Positions 9,248 to 18,500 of a stretch of DNA of 64,000 nt are shown here, piece after piece. Position 1 is the stretch's first letter. Each line of letters starts with the position of its first letter. The position numbers and the translations under genes are program-made. Below the pieces are notes generated by a model. The model did not search any database. It was given only the letters and a program-made list of their open reading frames with translations, and had not been told where the DNA came from. The stretch covers positions 168,320 to 232,319 of the forward strand of contig DBYW01000003.1 of NCBI GenBank assembly GCA_002311645.1, written 5' to 3'. The DNA comes from Bacteroidales bacterium UBA1176 (lineage in GTDB: Bacteria; Bacteroidota; Bacteroidia; Bacteroidales; WCHB1-69).

Positions 9248-9388
9248 CTGTTTTTTTTCTTAAACAAATCAACCCAATTCCAAAATCAAAAAATCAAGTG
9301 TCTGGCATACAATATTGGTCCTCCTTTTATTAAAATTCCACTGTTTACAAATAAAGAGCAGAATAAAAATAAACGCACACTTTTTTTC

Positions 9389-9396
9389 TATTTTTG
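9389..9396 (+). promoter_or_regulatory. -7 box of the TPR-protein gene
   Basis: Perfect TATTTTTG 38 bp before the ATG at 9434. It lies divergent to the glmS promoter, with about 140 bp of AT-rich DNA between the two -7 boxes. No clear -33 element is seen. Confidence 0.6.
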
Positions 9397-9433
9397 TCCG
9401 TTTATTGTAATCTCGAACAAAACGACCATTTAT

Positions 9434-12400
9434 ATGAAGATATTGAAATCCAGCCTGCTCACGATTGTGTTTCTGACGGGCTTTCTGACATGGACGACAG
9501 CGCAACGCACCGAGAACTTCAAGACCCCGCAATACGAGTTCAAGACGGCCATGGATCTCTTTTCCAACGAAAAATTCGGCTCGGCCCAGCAGTATTTCAA
9601 GCAGGTGTACGAAAAGACCACAGACATGCAGCAAGACCTGCACACCAACTCCTACTTTTACATGGGCGTGTGTGCGGAAAAGCTCGACAATCCCGACGCC
9701 GCCTATCTGCTGCAAGGCTTCATCGACCGCTACCCCGTGCACTCGTACGTCCCCGAGGCACGCTACTACTTGGGCCGCCACTATTTCAGCCGCAAACAGT
9801 GGAAAAAGGTCATCGCACAGTACGAGCTCATCTACGAAAACGAGATCCAGCCCGAAAATGTGGCGGAATATCAGTTCAAGAAGGGCTACTCCTATTTCAT
9901 GACCAGCGATTATGAGCGCGCCAAGTCGCTCTTCAAACAGGCCCGCGAATCGTCCGGTCCCTACAAGCTACGCTCCATCTACTATTTGGGATACATGGCC
10001 TATCAAGACGGCCAATACGAGGCCGCCTTGGAGGATTTCCTCATCCTGAAGGACGAGCCTGAATACAACAAGGATGTGCCCGCATTCCTCACCCAGATCT
10101 ATTTCAAGCAAGGCGAGTATGAAAAAGTGCTGGATGTGGCTCCGAAAATCACATCCTTCAACGACCCGACCCAACTGCAGTCGCTGCGTTGTGTAGCCAT
10201 CTCGCAATATGCCCTCAACCAATACGAAGACGCCGCCAACAATTTCGACCGCCTGCTCTCCTCCGACAAAATCATCCTCGACCGCAACGACAACTTCGCC
10301 GCCGGCTTCACCTACTACCGCACCGGGCGTTATGCCGACGCCGTCAACTGCTTCTCCAAGAGCATCAACGACAAGAACCCCGACATGATGACCCAGAACA
10401 GCTACTACCTCATCGGGGACTGCTACCGCCGCAGCAAGCAGGAGAACCTGGCCATCCAGGCCTTCAAGGAGGCATCGAAGCTCGACTTCAACGCCGACAT
10501 CAAGGAGGATGCACTGTACAACTACGCCAAGTTGCAGTGCCAGACATCCACGAGCCCCTTCAACAACGGCATCGAGGCCCTGCAGGAGTATAGCAACCGC
10601 TACCCGCACTCCTCCCGCAGCGAAGAGGTCTCCTCCTATCTTTCCAAACTCTACCTCTCCACCAAAAATTACCAGGCAGCCATCAACTCGATAGAAAAGC
10701 TCAGCAGCAAGTCGCCCGAAATTTTGCGCGCCTACCAGCGTTGCACCTACTTCCGCGCACTTGAGCTCATCAACAACCGCAACTACAACGATGCCCTCAA
10801 GTGCTTGGATAAATCCCTGAGCGCGCCCATCGACAAGGACATCAACCTCAACGCCCTCTACTGGAAAGGCGAAGCCCAATACCGCAACGAGAAATACCAG
10901 GATGCATACTACACTCTGCAAACCTATCAGAAGAGCTCCGGAGCATCCTTCAACGAGAACTACGTCAACTCCAACTACACCCTCGGCTATGCCGCGCTCA
11001 AGATCAAGCGCTATCGCGACGCCATCACCTTCTTCAAGAGCTACCTCTCCAAATATGGCAACGCCGACGACAGAGCCATGCAGGCCGACGCCACCGCCCG
11101 TGTCGCCGACTGCTATTTCATGCAACAAGACCTTTCCAATGCCATCAAATACTACGACCAGTGCGAACGCATGGGCGAGGCCAACGCCGACTATGCCGTC
11201 TACCAATTAGCCAAATGCTACGGCTACCAGAAGAACAACACCAAGAAAATCGCCGCCCTGGAACGCCTCACCAGCAGCTACCCGCGTTCGGCTTACCGCG
11301 ATGACGCCGAATACGACCTGGCCGTCACCTACCACACACAGAACGACTATGGACAAGCCATCGTGGCATACAAGAACTTCATCCAACAACATCCCAAGAG
11401 CCAGCATGTCCGCCAGGCCCACACGCGCCTCGCGCAGGCCTACATGAACAGCGGGAACACCTCCATGGCCATCTCCACCTACAAGTACGTGGTAGAGACC
11501 TATCCGGGTTCTCAGGAGGCCAGGGACGCACTTGCCAACTTGGAGACCATCTACACGGAGGAAGGCAACACCAGCGAGTTCTTCGACTACATCCGCAACA
11601 AGAACATGAACATCTCCGCCGACCGCCAAGACTCCATCGCGTTCCGCGCCGCCGAGACCAAGTACAACCGCAACGACTGCGACGGGGCGGTGCGTGCCTG
11701 CCAAGAATACCTGCGCCAGTTCCCCAACGGCACCTTCGCCGTCAAGGCCCACTTCTTCAAGGCCGAATGCCAATACGGTGAGCGCCAATACGACGAAGCT
11801 CTCGCAGACTATGAGGCTGTCATCAAGGGACACCGTTCCGATTATGAGGTCACCGCGCTCCACAAGGCATCCTCCATCCTCTACAACAAGAAACAATACT
11901 CTAAAGCGCTCTCCTACTTCAACAAGCTGACCGAAAGCACCACCGATCCCGACGAAGTGCTCTATGCCAACAACGGGGCGATGCGCAGTGCATACTTCTT
12001 GAAAGATTACCGCAACGCCCTGACCGCCGCCGTCAACGTGGTCAACGCCAACCAACCCGACGACGTGCTGCTGCAGGAGGCCCTGCTGGTCGCCGGCAAC
12101 TCCGCCAAGGAACTCGGCCAGTACAATGATGCCAAACAACATTACGCCCGTCTGGTCAAGAAGGGGACCAACGACCTTTGTGCAGAAGCCGCCTACCATC
12201 TCGCCGACATCGCCCTCAACCAAGACAAGGATCTTGCCGACTGCGAAAGCCGCATCCAGAACATCCTCGGCAGCAACTACACCTCCGAATATTGGTACGC
12301 ACGCACCTTCATCCTCTATGGAGACCTCTACAAAGCCAAAGGCAACTATTTCCAGGCCCGCCACACCTACCAGAGCATCGTCGACAACTACGACGGCGAT

Positions 12401-12475
12401 GACCTTGTGACCATGGCACGCGAAAAGATTGCCGAGATAGAAGCCCTTGAAGCCAAAGAAAACAAGAACGAATAA
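9434..12475 (+). CDS. Large exported tetratricopeptide-repeat protein
   Basis: A 1013-residue protein with a signal peptide (MKILKSSLLTIVFLTGFLTW, cleavage near TTAQ). Almost the whole mature chain consists of TPR-type helical pairs with recognisable Y-x-x-A-x-x-x-F signatures, for example FSNEKFGSAQQYFKQ, YERAKSLFKQARE, YADAVNCFSKSI and QDLSNAIKYYDQCE, about 20-25 units. Such scaffolds bind partner proteins in the periplasm or at the outer membrane. A gene for a barrel-like outer-membrane protein starts 12 bp downstream, so the pair may form an envelope complex. The antisense strand is also open over long stretches, but that is a codon-bias shadow. The specific role is unknown. Confidence 0.85.
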   Translation: MKILKSSLLTIVFLTGFLTWTTAQRTENFKTPQYEFKTAMDLFSNEKFGSAQQYFKQVYEKTTDMQQDLHTNSYFYMGVCAEKLDNPDAAYLLQGFIDRYPVHSYVPEARYYLGRHYFSRKQWKKVIAQYELIYENEIQPENVAEYQFKKGYSYFMTSDYERAKSLFKQARESSGPYKLRSIYYLGYMAYQDGQYEAALEDFLILKDEPEYNKDVPAFLTQIYFKQGEYEKVLDVAPKITSFNDPTQLQSLRCVAISQYALNQYEDAANNFDRLLSSDKIILDRNDNFAAGFTYYRTGRYADAVNCFSKSINDKNPDMMTQNSYYLIGDCYRRSKQENLAIQAFKEASKLDFNADIKEDALYNYAKLQCQTSTSPFNNGIEALQEYSNRYPHSSRSEEVSSYLSKLYLSTKNYQAAINSIEKLSSKSPEILRAYQRCTYFRALELINNRNYNDALKCLDKSLSAPIDKDINLNALYWKGEAQYRNEKYQDAYYTLQTYQKSSGASFNENYVNSNYTLGYAALKIKRYRDAITFFKSYLSKYGNADDRAMQADATARVADCYFMQQDLSNAIKYYDQCERMGEANADYAVYQLAKCYGYQKNNTKKIAALERLTSSYPRSAYRDDAEYDLAVTYHTQNDYGQAIVAYKNFIQQHPKSQHVRQAHTRLAQAYMNSGNTSMAISTYKYVVETYPGSQEARDALANLETIYTEEGNTSEFFDYIRNKNMNISADRQDSIAFRAAETKYNRNDCDGAVRACQEYLRQFPNGTFAVKAHFFKAECQYGERQYDEALADYEAVIKGHRSDYEVTALHKASSILYNKKQYSKALSYFNKLTESTTDPDEVLYANNGAMRSAYFLKDYRNALTAAVNVVNANQPDDVLLQEALLVAGNSAKELGQYNDAKQHYARLVKKGTNDLCAEAAYHLADIALNQDKDLADCESRIQNILGSNYTSEYWYARTFILYGDLYKAKGNYFQARHTYQSIVDNYDGDDLVTMAREKIAEIEALEAKENKNE

Positions 12476-12487
12476 CACTTGACCGCT

Positions 12488-14392
12488 ATGAATACCATCA
12501 CTCCCATGCATAGAATCAGAATCACCGTTTTAGTCGTCTTCGCACTGCTGTGCTCGCCATCCCTGCATGCACAGGTGGTCGACTCCGCGCATCTGCTCAT
12601 CCATTACGTGCCCAAGCTCGGCACGGCCACCAAAATGAACGAACAAGCGGCCATCAACGACACACTCAAGGAGAACGTCACCTACACCTACGAGATCAGC
12701 CCGCAGAAACCGGAGCTCAACTTCAACCCCTCCGACATCAAGGTCAGCAAGCTCGACCCCGAGGTGAAGGAGGTGCTCTACCGCAACTACATCAAGCTGG
12801 GCTTCGGCTATCCCATCACCCCCTTGGCGGAGTTGTCGATGCACAACTGCCAGAATGCCAAATACTCCTACGGCCTCAATTTCCACCACTTCTCCTCCTG
12901 GGCACCGCCCATCGGCAAAATACAGAAGCAGTATGCCTATGCTCCCACCAGCGACACCCGGCTGCACCTCTTCTTCAACCGTTTCTTCCAAAACCAGACC
13001 TTGTACTCATCCGTCGGCTACAACCATGAGTTAGCCAACCTCTACGGCTACAACCGCAACTGGGGCATCCCTGAGCAATACTACGCCAAAGAGTACCGCG
13101 ACAGCATCCACAACAACTTCAACCACGTGCGCGCCGAGATTGGCATCCGCTCCAACTACACCACCGAGGACAAGAAGTTCAAGGAGGACGTGAAACTCAA
13201 ATACGACTTCATACACACTTACTGGAAGGACATGGAACACGATGCCGGACTGCGTGCCATCTTAGCCTATGATGCAAGATTCCTGAAAATTTCCGGCTAC
13301 CAGCACTATCAATTCGACATCGACTTCGACTTCTACCACAACCATTGGGGCGACTCCGTGAACATTGGGGCGCATGAGATCCGTCGTGTACCACGGCTCA
13401 CCAACAGTTTCAAGGTCGAGTTCCGCCCGACGATGAACTTCACCATCAAAGAGTACCACCTTCTGGTGGGCGTGGGCGTGCCTATTGTCATGGCCAACAA
13501 CAAGTCCCACGTGCCGGTCTACCCTATCGCCGAGTTGCAAATGGGGCTCGTCCGCGGCCTGCTCAGCCTGTATGTGGGCGTGGACGGCAAGTCGGAGTAC
13601 AATTCGCTGCAAAGCCTGCTGTACGAGAACCCTTACGTCAAACCGCAACTTGACAGCCTGAAGTTCACCCGTTCGCAAATCAGCATCTATGGCGGCGTGA
13701 AAGGCAATATCGTCAAAAAACTCAACTATCACATCTCGGCCCGCTACGCCTACGTGAAGGACTATCCGTTCTTCGTTTTGGACACGCGCAGCCAACTGAA
13801 GAACCAATTCGACCTCATGTACGCCGACAAGGGGAGCACGCTCAACGTCTGCGCCAACCTCAGCTGGGAAGCCATCAACCACCTCTACCTCAACCTGACG
13901 GCCAACTATTGGGACTACTTCTTCCTGCACCTTGACGTTCCCGGCATCGGACACCTTGAAAAACCGCTGTACAAGCCGCGCTGGGGCATCGGCTTCGAAG
14001 GCAAGTACATTCTCCGTGACAAATTCATCTTGGATCTGAATGCGAGCATCGCGTTCGGCCGCAGCGCCATTTCGCCCGTCACGGCCACCGACTCGCTCGG
14101 CAATACCTATATCAGCCACTATGAAGTCATCAACGACTTGCAGAAAAACAACGAAGGCAAAAAGTTGATGAAACCGATCCTCAACTTTGGCGTGGGCGTC
14201 GAGTACCTCATCAACAAGCAACTGACCGCCTTTGCGATGGTGAACAACATCGGCTGCCAATACGCCTCCACCTACTACAACTTCAACAATTTCGGCATCA
14301 ATGTGTTAGTGGGTGTCAGCTACTCCTTCGGCAACGAACCGCTGAAGAATGTCAGAAAAAAGAAGAGCACAACAACCCAACCAGTCCAATAA
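12488..14392 (+). CDS. Outer-membrane beta-barrel-like protein of unknown function
   Basis: I use the ATG at 12488 (634 residues); a TTG three codons earlier is less likely, and an ATG at 12506 is possible. The signal peptide is RIRITVLVVFALLCSPSLHAQ (residues 8-28, shown in part). The mature protein is rich in alternating aromatic/polar strands such as YLNLTANYWDYFFLHL, KPRWGIGFEGKYIL and FGINVLVGVSYSFG, as in Bacteroidota outer-membrane barrels, and ends with a basic tail (VRKKKSTTTQPVQ). There is no TonB plug domain. It follows the TPR protein by 12 bp. The barrel call is inferred from strand pattern; the substrate is unknown. Confidence 0.7.
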   Translation: MNTITPMHRIRITVLVVFALLCSPSLHAQVVDSAHLLIHYVPKLGTATKMNEQAAINDTLKENVTYTYEISPQKPELNFNPSDIKVSKLDPEVKEVLYRNYIKLGFGYPITPLAELSMHNCQNAKYSYGLNFHHFSSWAPPIGKIQKQYAYAPTSDTRLHLFFNRFFQNQTLYSSVGYNHELANLYGYNRNWGIPEQYYAKEYRDSIHNNFNHVRAEIGIRSNYTTEDKKFKEDVKLKYDFIHTYWKDMEHDAGLRAILAYDARFLKISGYQHYQFDIDFDFYHNHWGDSVNIGAHEIRRVPRLTNSFKVEFRPTMNFTIKEYHLLVGVGVPIVMANNKSHVPVYPIAELQMGLVRGLLSLYVGVDGKSEYNSLQSLLYENPYVKPQLDSLKFTRSQISIYGGVKGNIVKKLNYHISARYAYVKDYPFFVLDTRSQLKNQFDLMYADKGSTLNVCANLSWEAINHLYLNLTANYWDYFFLHLDVPGIGHLEKPLYKPRWGIGFEGKYILRDKFILDLNASIAFGRSAISPVTATDSLGNTYISHYEVINDLQKNNEGKKLMKPILNFGVGVEYLINKQLTAFAMVNNIGCQYASTYYNFNNFGINVLVGVSYSFGNEPLKNVRKKKSTTTQPVQ

Positions 14393-14417
14393 ACCTTGGA
14401 CGTTTGCAAAAAAATCG

Positions 14418-14425
14418 TATTTTTG
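14418..14425 (+). promoter_or_regulatory. -7 box of the tRNA gene
   Basis: Perfect TATTTTTG 28 bp before the tRNA 5' end. TTGG at 14396-14399, next to the stop codon of the preceding gene, gives a -33-like element with an 18-bp spacer. Confidence 0.7.
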
Positions 14426-14452
14426 CAGCCTCAAAAGATTGCACGGCAATCG

Positions 14453-14526
14453 GGTCCCATAGCTCAGTTGGTTAGAGCAGCTGACTCATAATCAGCGGGT
14501 CCTTGGTTCGAGCCCAAGTGGGACCA
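14453..14526 (+). tRNA. tRNA with CAT anticodon (elongator Met or Ile2)
   Basis: The 74-nt cloverleaf folds fully. Acceptor GGTCCCA pairs with TGGGACC, the D arm is GCTC..GAGC, the anticodon stem GCTGA/TCAGC holds the loop CTCATAA with anticodon CAT, and the T arm is CTTGG-TTCGAGC-CCAAG with discriminator A. ACC follows directly, so the 3' CC could be partly encoded, but a full CCA is not. The first acceptor pair is a standard G-C, which excludes an initiator tRNA. From sequence alone I cannot tell elongator tRNA-Met from tRNA-Ile2, whose C34 is modified to lysidine by TilS. Confidence 0.95.
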
Positions 14527-14537
14527 CCCTGGAACGC

Positions 14538-14574
14538 AACCTTCCCATTTTAAACACGGGAGGGTTGTTTTTTT
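14538..14574 (+). terminator. Terminator after the tRNA gene
   Basis: AACCTTCCC (14538-14546) pairs with GGGAGGGTT (14558-14566), an imperfect 9-bp stem with an 11-nt AT-rich loop, followed by G and seven T. It sits 12 bp after the tRNA. Confidence 0.85.
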
Positions 14575-14590
14575 ATGCCATGAAAAAAGG

Positions 14591-15050
14591 GGAATTATAT
14601 ACTTTATGGCACAAATCAGGGCATCTGCATCATTTTTATTTGGGCGTGCCGGCGCGGCGGCGGAAAATCACATTCGTTCCGTAGAGACGCAATGCATTGC
14701 GTCTCTATAATCACGCATATAACCAGATGTTTCCACCGCCGCGCCGTCGGGCTTTTCACTACAATGATTTTGGCTTAGATTCCGCCACCATTCCGCGAGA
14801 CGCGAAGCGTCAAGCGAAACCTCCGTCTCGCCAGGGAACCCATTCTCGCCAAAATCATTTCCGTTTCAATCCCTCACGCAGGCTCGTCGGGCACTACTCC
14901 TGTTCCGCGGCGAACAAAGCTCAATCTCGTATCAATGTTCTCCCGCGCCGCGATTTTCCCGCGCACCATCCCCCTCCCAGGGGTTAAAGCGCTCGTTCCT
15001 CACGCTTTAACCCCTGGCTACCGAGCCCTTGCCCCTAACGGGGCTGCTTA
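14591..15050. repeat. Nested palindromic repeat element, copy 1 (3'-truncated)
   Basis: This gene-free stretch is clearly homologous to 53592-53990. Shared blocks in order are: GGGGAnTTnTATAC..ATGGCACAAATCAGG at the left end; GGGCGTGCCGG followed by a GC-rich arm; the reverse-complement arm ending CCGTCGGGCTTTTC; AATGATTTTGGC (14763-14774) with its reverse complement GCCAAAATCATT (14849-14860); then CAATCCCTCACGC and CTCCCGCGCCGCGATTTTCCC. DNA inside the hairpin loops differs between copies. A third hairpin has a perfect 15-bp stem (14977-14991 with 15003-15017). No open frame looks coding. The right terminal repeat seen in copy 2 is missing here. Confidence 0.85.
14682..14707. repeat. 26-bp perfect palindrome inside repeat copy 1
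   Basis: TAGAGACGCAATG joined to its exact reverse complement CATTGCGTCTCTA, located in the loop of the first GC-rich hairpin. The same palindrome is present in copy 2 at 53686-53711. Similar GAGACGC palindromes are common interspersed repeats in bacteria. Confidence 0.9.
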
Positions 15051-15299
15051 AAGAAGAATCCAATGTCCAACATCTAATGACCAATATCCAACCACCAACA
15101 GCCAACATCCATATTTTCTACTAATGGTTGTTAGACGTTGGATGTCGGCTGTCGAAATTAATTTCTTAATTATCAACGCCAAACACCAACCACCAATAAC
15201 CAATATCCAAGCATCACGGGTACTTTTCTGAAACACAGCCATATCCCTTGAATCCTTGTAAAAAAAAGGCATATTCCATCCGATATCGTATTTTTTTCC
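15051..15299. other. Gene-free AT-rich spacer with degenerate CCAA-type repeats
   Basis: No coding frame or RNA gene is recognisable. From 15058 to 15215 the DNA is dominated by short imperfect units such as CCAATATCCAACCACCAAC and CCAACATC, with reverse-complement forms (GTTGGATGTCGG). Related units in the opposite orientation (TTGGATATTGG) occur after the terminator at 37604-37625. Confidence 0.5.
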
Positions 15300-15307
15300 T
15301 ATTTTTG
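15300..15307 (+). promoter_or_regulatory. -7 box of the giant surface-protein operon
   Basis: Perfect TATTTTTG, the only strong -7 match in the 900 bp before the giant gene. It implies a leader of about 205 nt. No good -33 element is visible at the expected distance. Confidence 0.55.
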
Positions 15308-15518
15308 CGCGACAAATAATGCGTATTTTTTCTGCATCCGCTCAGCCTGTCACTCCCAGATACAGCATCGCTCAAAAATCTCATTGACAGGACTTTATTT
15401 AAAAAAAAGAACATTTTGGCTCTGACCGGCCAAATTTGTTCAACAATATAATCGTCCCGATTATAACGGGACACTGTTGACTTGAATAATAACAAAAGTA
15501 TAAAACATATTTCGGTTT
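15308..15518 (+). promoter_or_regulatory. Long structured 5' leader of the giant gene
   Basis: Two inverted repeats suggest RNA folding. CCTGTCA (15346-15352) can pair with TGACAGG (15385-15391). TCAACA (15440-15445) pairs with TGTTGA (15475-15480) around an inner stem GTCCCG/CGGGAC (15454-15459 with 15467-15472). The second structure ends 38 nt before the ATG. No known riboswitch class is recognised. Confidence 0.45.
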
Positions 15519-18500
15519 ATGAAAAAACTATACTTCTTGACCTTTGCGCTTCTCCTTTTCTCCTCGGCTCTTCGGGGACAAACTGTTTTGTCGGAAAATT
15601 TCGAAGGCGGCACGGATGTGAGCTGGCTCCCTGCAGGGTGGTCCGTCATCGATGCAAACAACGACAACCGAAATTGGCGGTTCCACACCTATTCGGGGTA
15701 TGGTGCTCAAGTCCATTCCGGTAACGGATGCATGATCTCCGACTCCTGGTACAGCGGCCAGGGTGCCTGCACTCCGGACAACTGGCTGGTGACTCCGGCC
15801 GTAACCTTACCGGCCAACGCCGTGCTTTATTACTGGGTGGTGGCACAGAACCATTATTATACAGGCGAGAATTATGGCGTTTACATATCCACCAACGGGG
15901 GCAACACCCCCAACGACTTCGTCTCACTGTTTGAGGAGAGTTCTGTCCCGTCAACATACGAGCAGAGGGCCATCAGCCTGGCAGCATACGCAGGCCAGAC
16001 TGTGCGCCTCGCTTTCAGGCATTACAATTGCTACGACGAATATTGGATGAACATCGACGACGTGGTCATAACAAACGACCCATCGGCCGGCGGTGGCACA
16101 ACGCCCATTGTGCCCGGTCCCGGCGACCAGTGTTCCTTGCAAATACATTTGGAGAGAACCCTTGGCGCCTCTTCTGCCACATACAGTGTCTATTATATGG
16201 TGAATAACAACTATTCCAGCAGGACGCTGTTGGAGTTGGATCCGTCAACCGCCTCGTTTGACACAACACTACTGCTGCCCCCCTCCACACTTTTCGAATT
16301 GTGGGGATGGGACGGCGGAAGCGACTTTCGCTGCCGGATTATCGACGGGTCGGGGAACGTCTTCGAAGACAGCTATTATCCGAATTATAGGACTCTTGAT
16401 GCCTGCTCCGCGGCCTGCAACCTGTACGTAACCTACGGTGCCAACGACACCCTGCGCAACATCAGCGACCCCAATTGGATAAAGGTCTACGCTGGGGACA
16501 ACAGCTCCACCTGGTGGAATTTGTATAATTCGACTTGGACATCGGTCGGGCACACCTGGGGCGAATATATCCCCGTGTCGGCAGGCGTCCCGTTCCACTT
16601 TGTCTGGACTGAACCCGATGTGGTAAACCACTCCTCCTACTTTGTCATACGCGACAATTCGACCAACCAGGAAATCTTTAGGAAAAACGCCGGCGAGGTG
16701 CTGCCCGACGGCGAGTTCCTCATCTATACACCGACCTGCGGCTCCTGCGCGGCTTCCGACAAATGTCCCTTGACCATACACCTGTCGAGAAACGCGAACG
16801 ACCCCGACCATCCCGGCGACTATATCGTAGTCTATTTTGTGGGTGGCGACTATTCAAACCAACATGAATTACGTCTCGGGCCCTCGGAAAGCAGCCTGGA
16901 TACCACGCTGATGCTGTGCCCGGATATCCCCTTCGAATTAAACACGAAATGGGAAAGTGGCGTTGGCGGCTATTGCGGTCCAGACTTTCAGGCGCGTTTC
17001 GTGAACGCTTACGGGAATATAACCAATTCCGGATACTATCCCTCCTATTCCACCTCGAACCCCTGCGCCAGAACTTGCGACTACGCGGTCCGAATTGGAG
17101 CAGCGACCGCCTTGTCCGGTGTCAATAGCACTTGGATTGAAATTTATGAGGGCAATGCCACTACTCCGTTCAAAACCATTGGACAGTCCAATTATACAAG
17201 CGGCACCTATTATTATCCTTTTTCCGTGACGGCGGGAAAACAGTACCGCTTTGTATGGCATGAACCGGACCAGGCCAACCATGCGACCTATTTCTACATT
17301 ATGGACCAGGATGATGAGACGATATTTACGAAAAACCAATACACCACGTTAGCAGACGGGGAGTTCTTCGTCGTCACCCCCACCTGCCAGGCCGTGCTGG
17401 TCACCACAGACCAGCCGACAAACATACAGACCTACTCGGCAAGATGCGGCGGCACCGTCCATACCGATGCCATTGACAACTACAACTCGAGTTATGGCAT
17501 CGACTACGGCGTTTGCTATGGCACCACCCCCAACCCGACGGTGAACGGCACTCATACCACCACTCACTCCTACTCGGGAGGAACTTTCTCGTTCACCCAT
17601 TATCTGTCGAATCTCCAAGACAACACCACCTATTATGTGCGGGCGTATGTGTCGTACATGGGGAATGTGACCTACGGCGAACAAGTGCAGTTCACTACCC
17701 CGCAGGCCTATTTCTGCCAAACCCCATCCTCGGTGAACGGATACGGGCTCACGGGCAGCTCCGAGCTGATCACCTGGCAGGTCAACAACGTGACCATGCC
17801 CATCGGATCCTACACCTTGCAATACAAGAAGGCCACCGATTCGGACTGGTCTGCCGAAATCAGTGTCACCGACACGCAATACGTGCTCAACGGCTTGCTG
17901 GCCAACACCCAATACAACGTCCGTGTGCGCTCTGTATGCGCCTCGGAGAACAGCTCTTGGAAGACGGCCTCTTTCACCACACCGGTGGCGATGATGAATC
18001 ATTTGTATGTGACCGTTACCGGCAGCGGCAACGGCAGCAGCTGGACAAACTCTATGGGCAGTTTCTCGGACGCTTTGAGACTGGCAGCGGAAATCCGGCG
18101 CATATATGACACCACGGTGACCATCTGGGTGGCCGCGGGCACCTACTACGGTGACGTCGATTCTCTCCAGGCTTTCAAGATGTATGAGGGCGTGAACGTG
18201 TATGGCGGCTTCGCCGGCAATGAGCCAGACAATTACGACCTTTCATCACGCGATTTTGATGCCAACGCCACCATTCTCGACGGCCAGAACAGCCACCGCG
18301 TGCTGTATCAGGACGGCTCCCCCACCCAAACTGTAGTCTGGGACGGTTTCACCATCCAGAATGGCGCTGCGAATTACACTTCCGGAAACACTTGGAGCAG
18401 GTTTGGAGGCGGCGCCATCTTGGCGCAGGCCTTTGAAATGCGCAACTGCCGCTTCCTGCACAATTATTCTTATTCTGACGGCGGAGCCGTGCTGTTGAGG

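Noticed and set aside
9201..9272. N-terminal extension of GlmS
   Set aside because: The extension would bury the catalytic Cys that must follow the initiator Met and would cross the promoter at 9240-9247.
9968..12511. Long minus-strand frames opposite the TPR gene
   Set aside because: The translations are Gly/Val-rich shadows; the plus strand has clear TPR repeats and a signal peptide.
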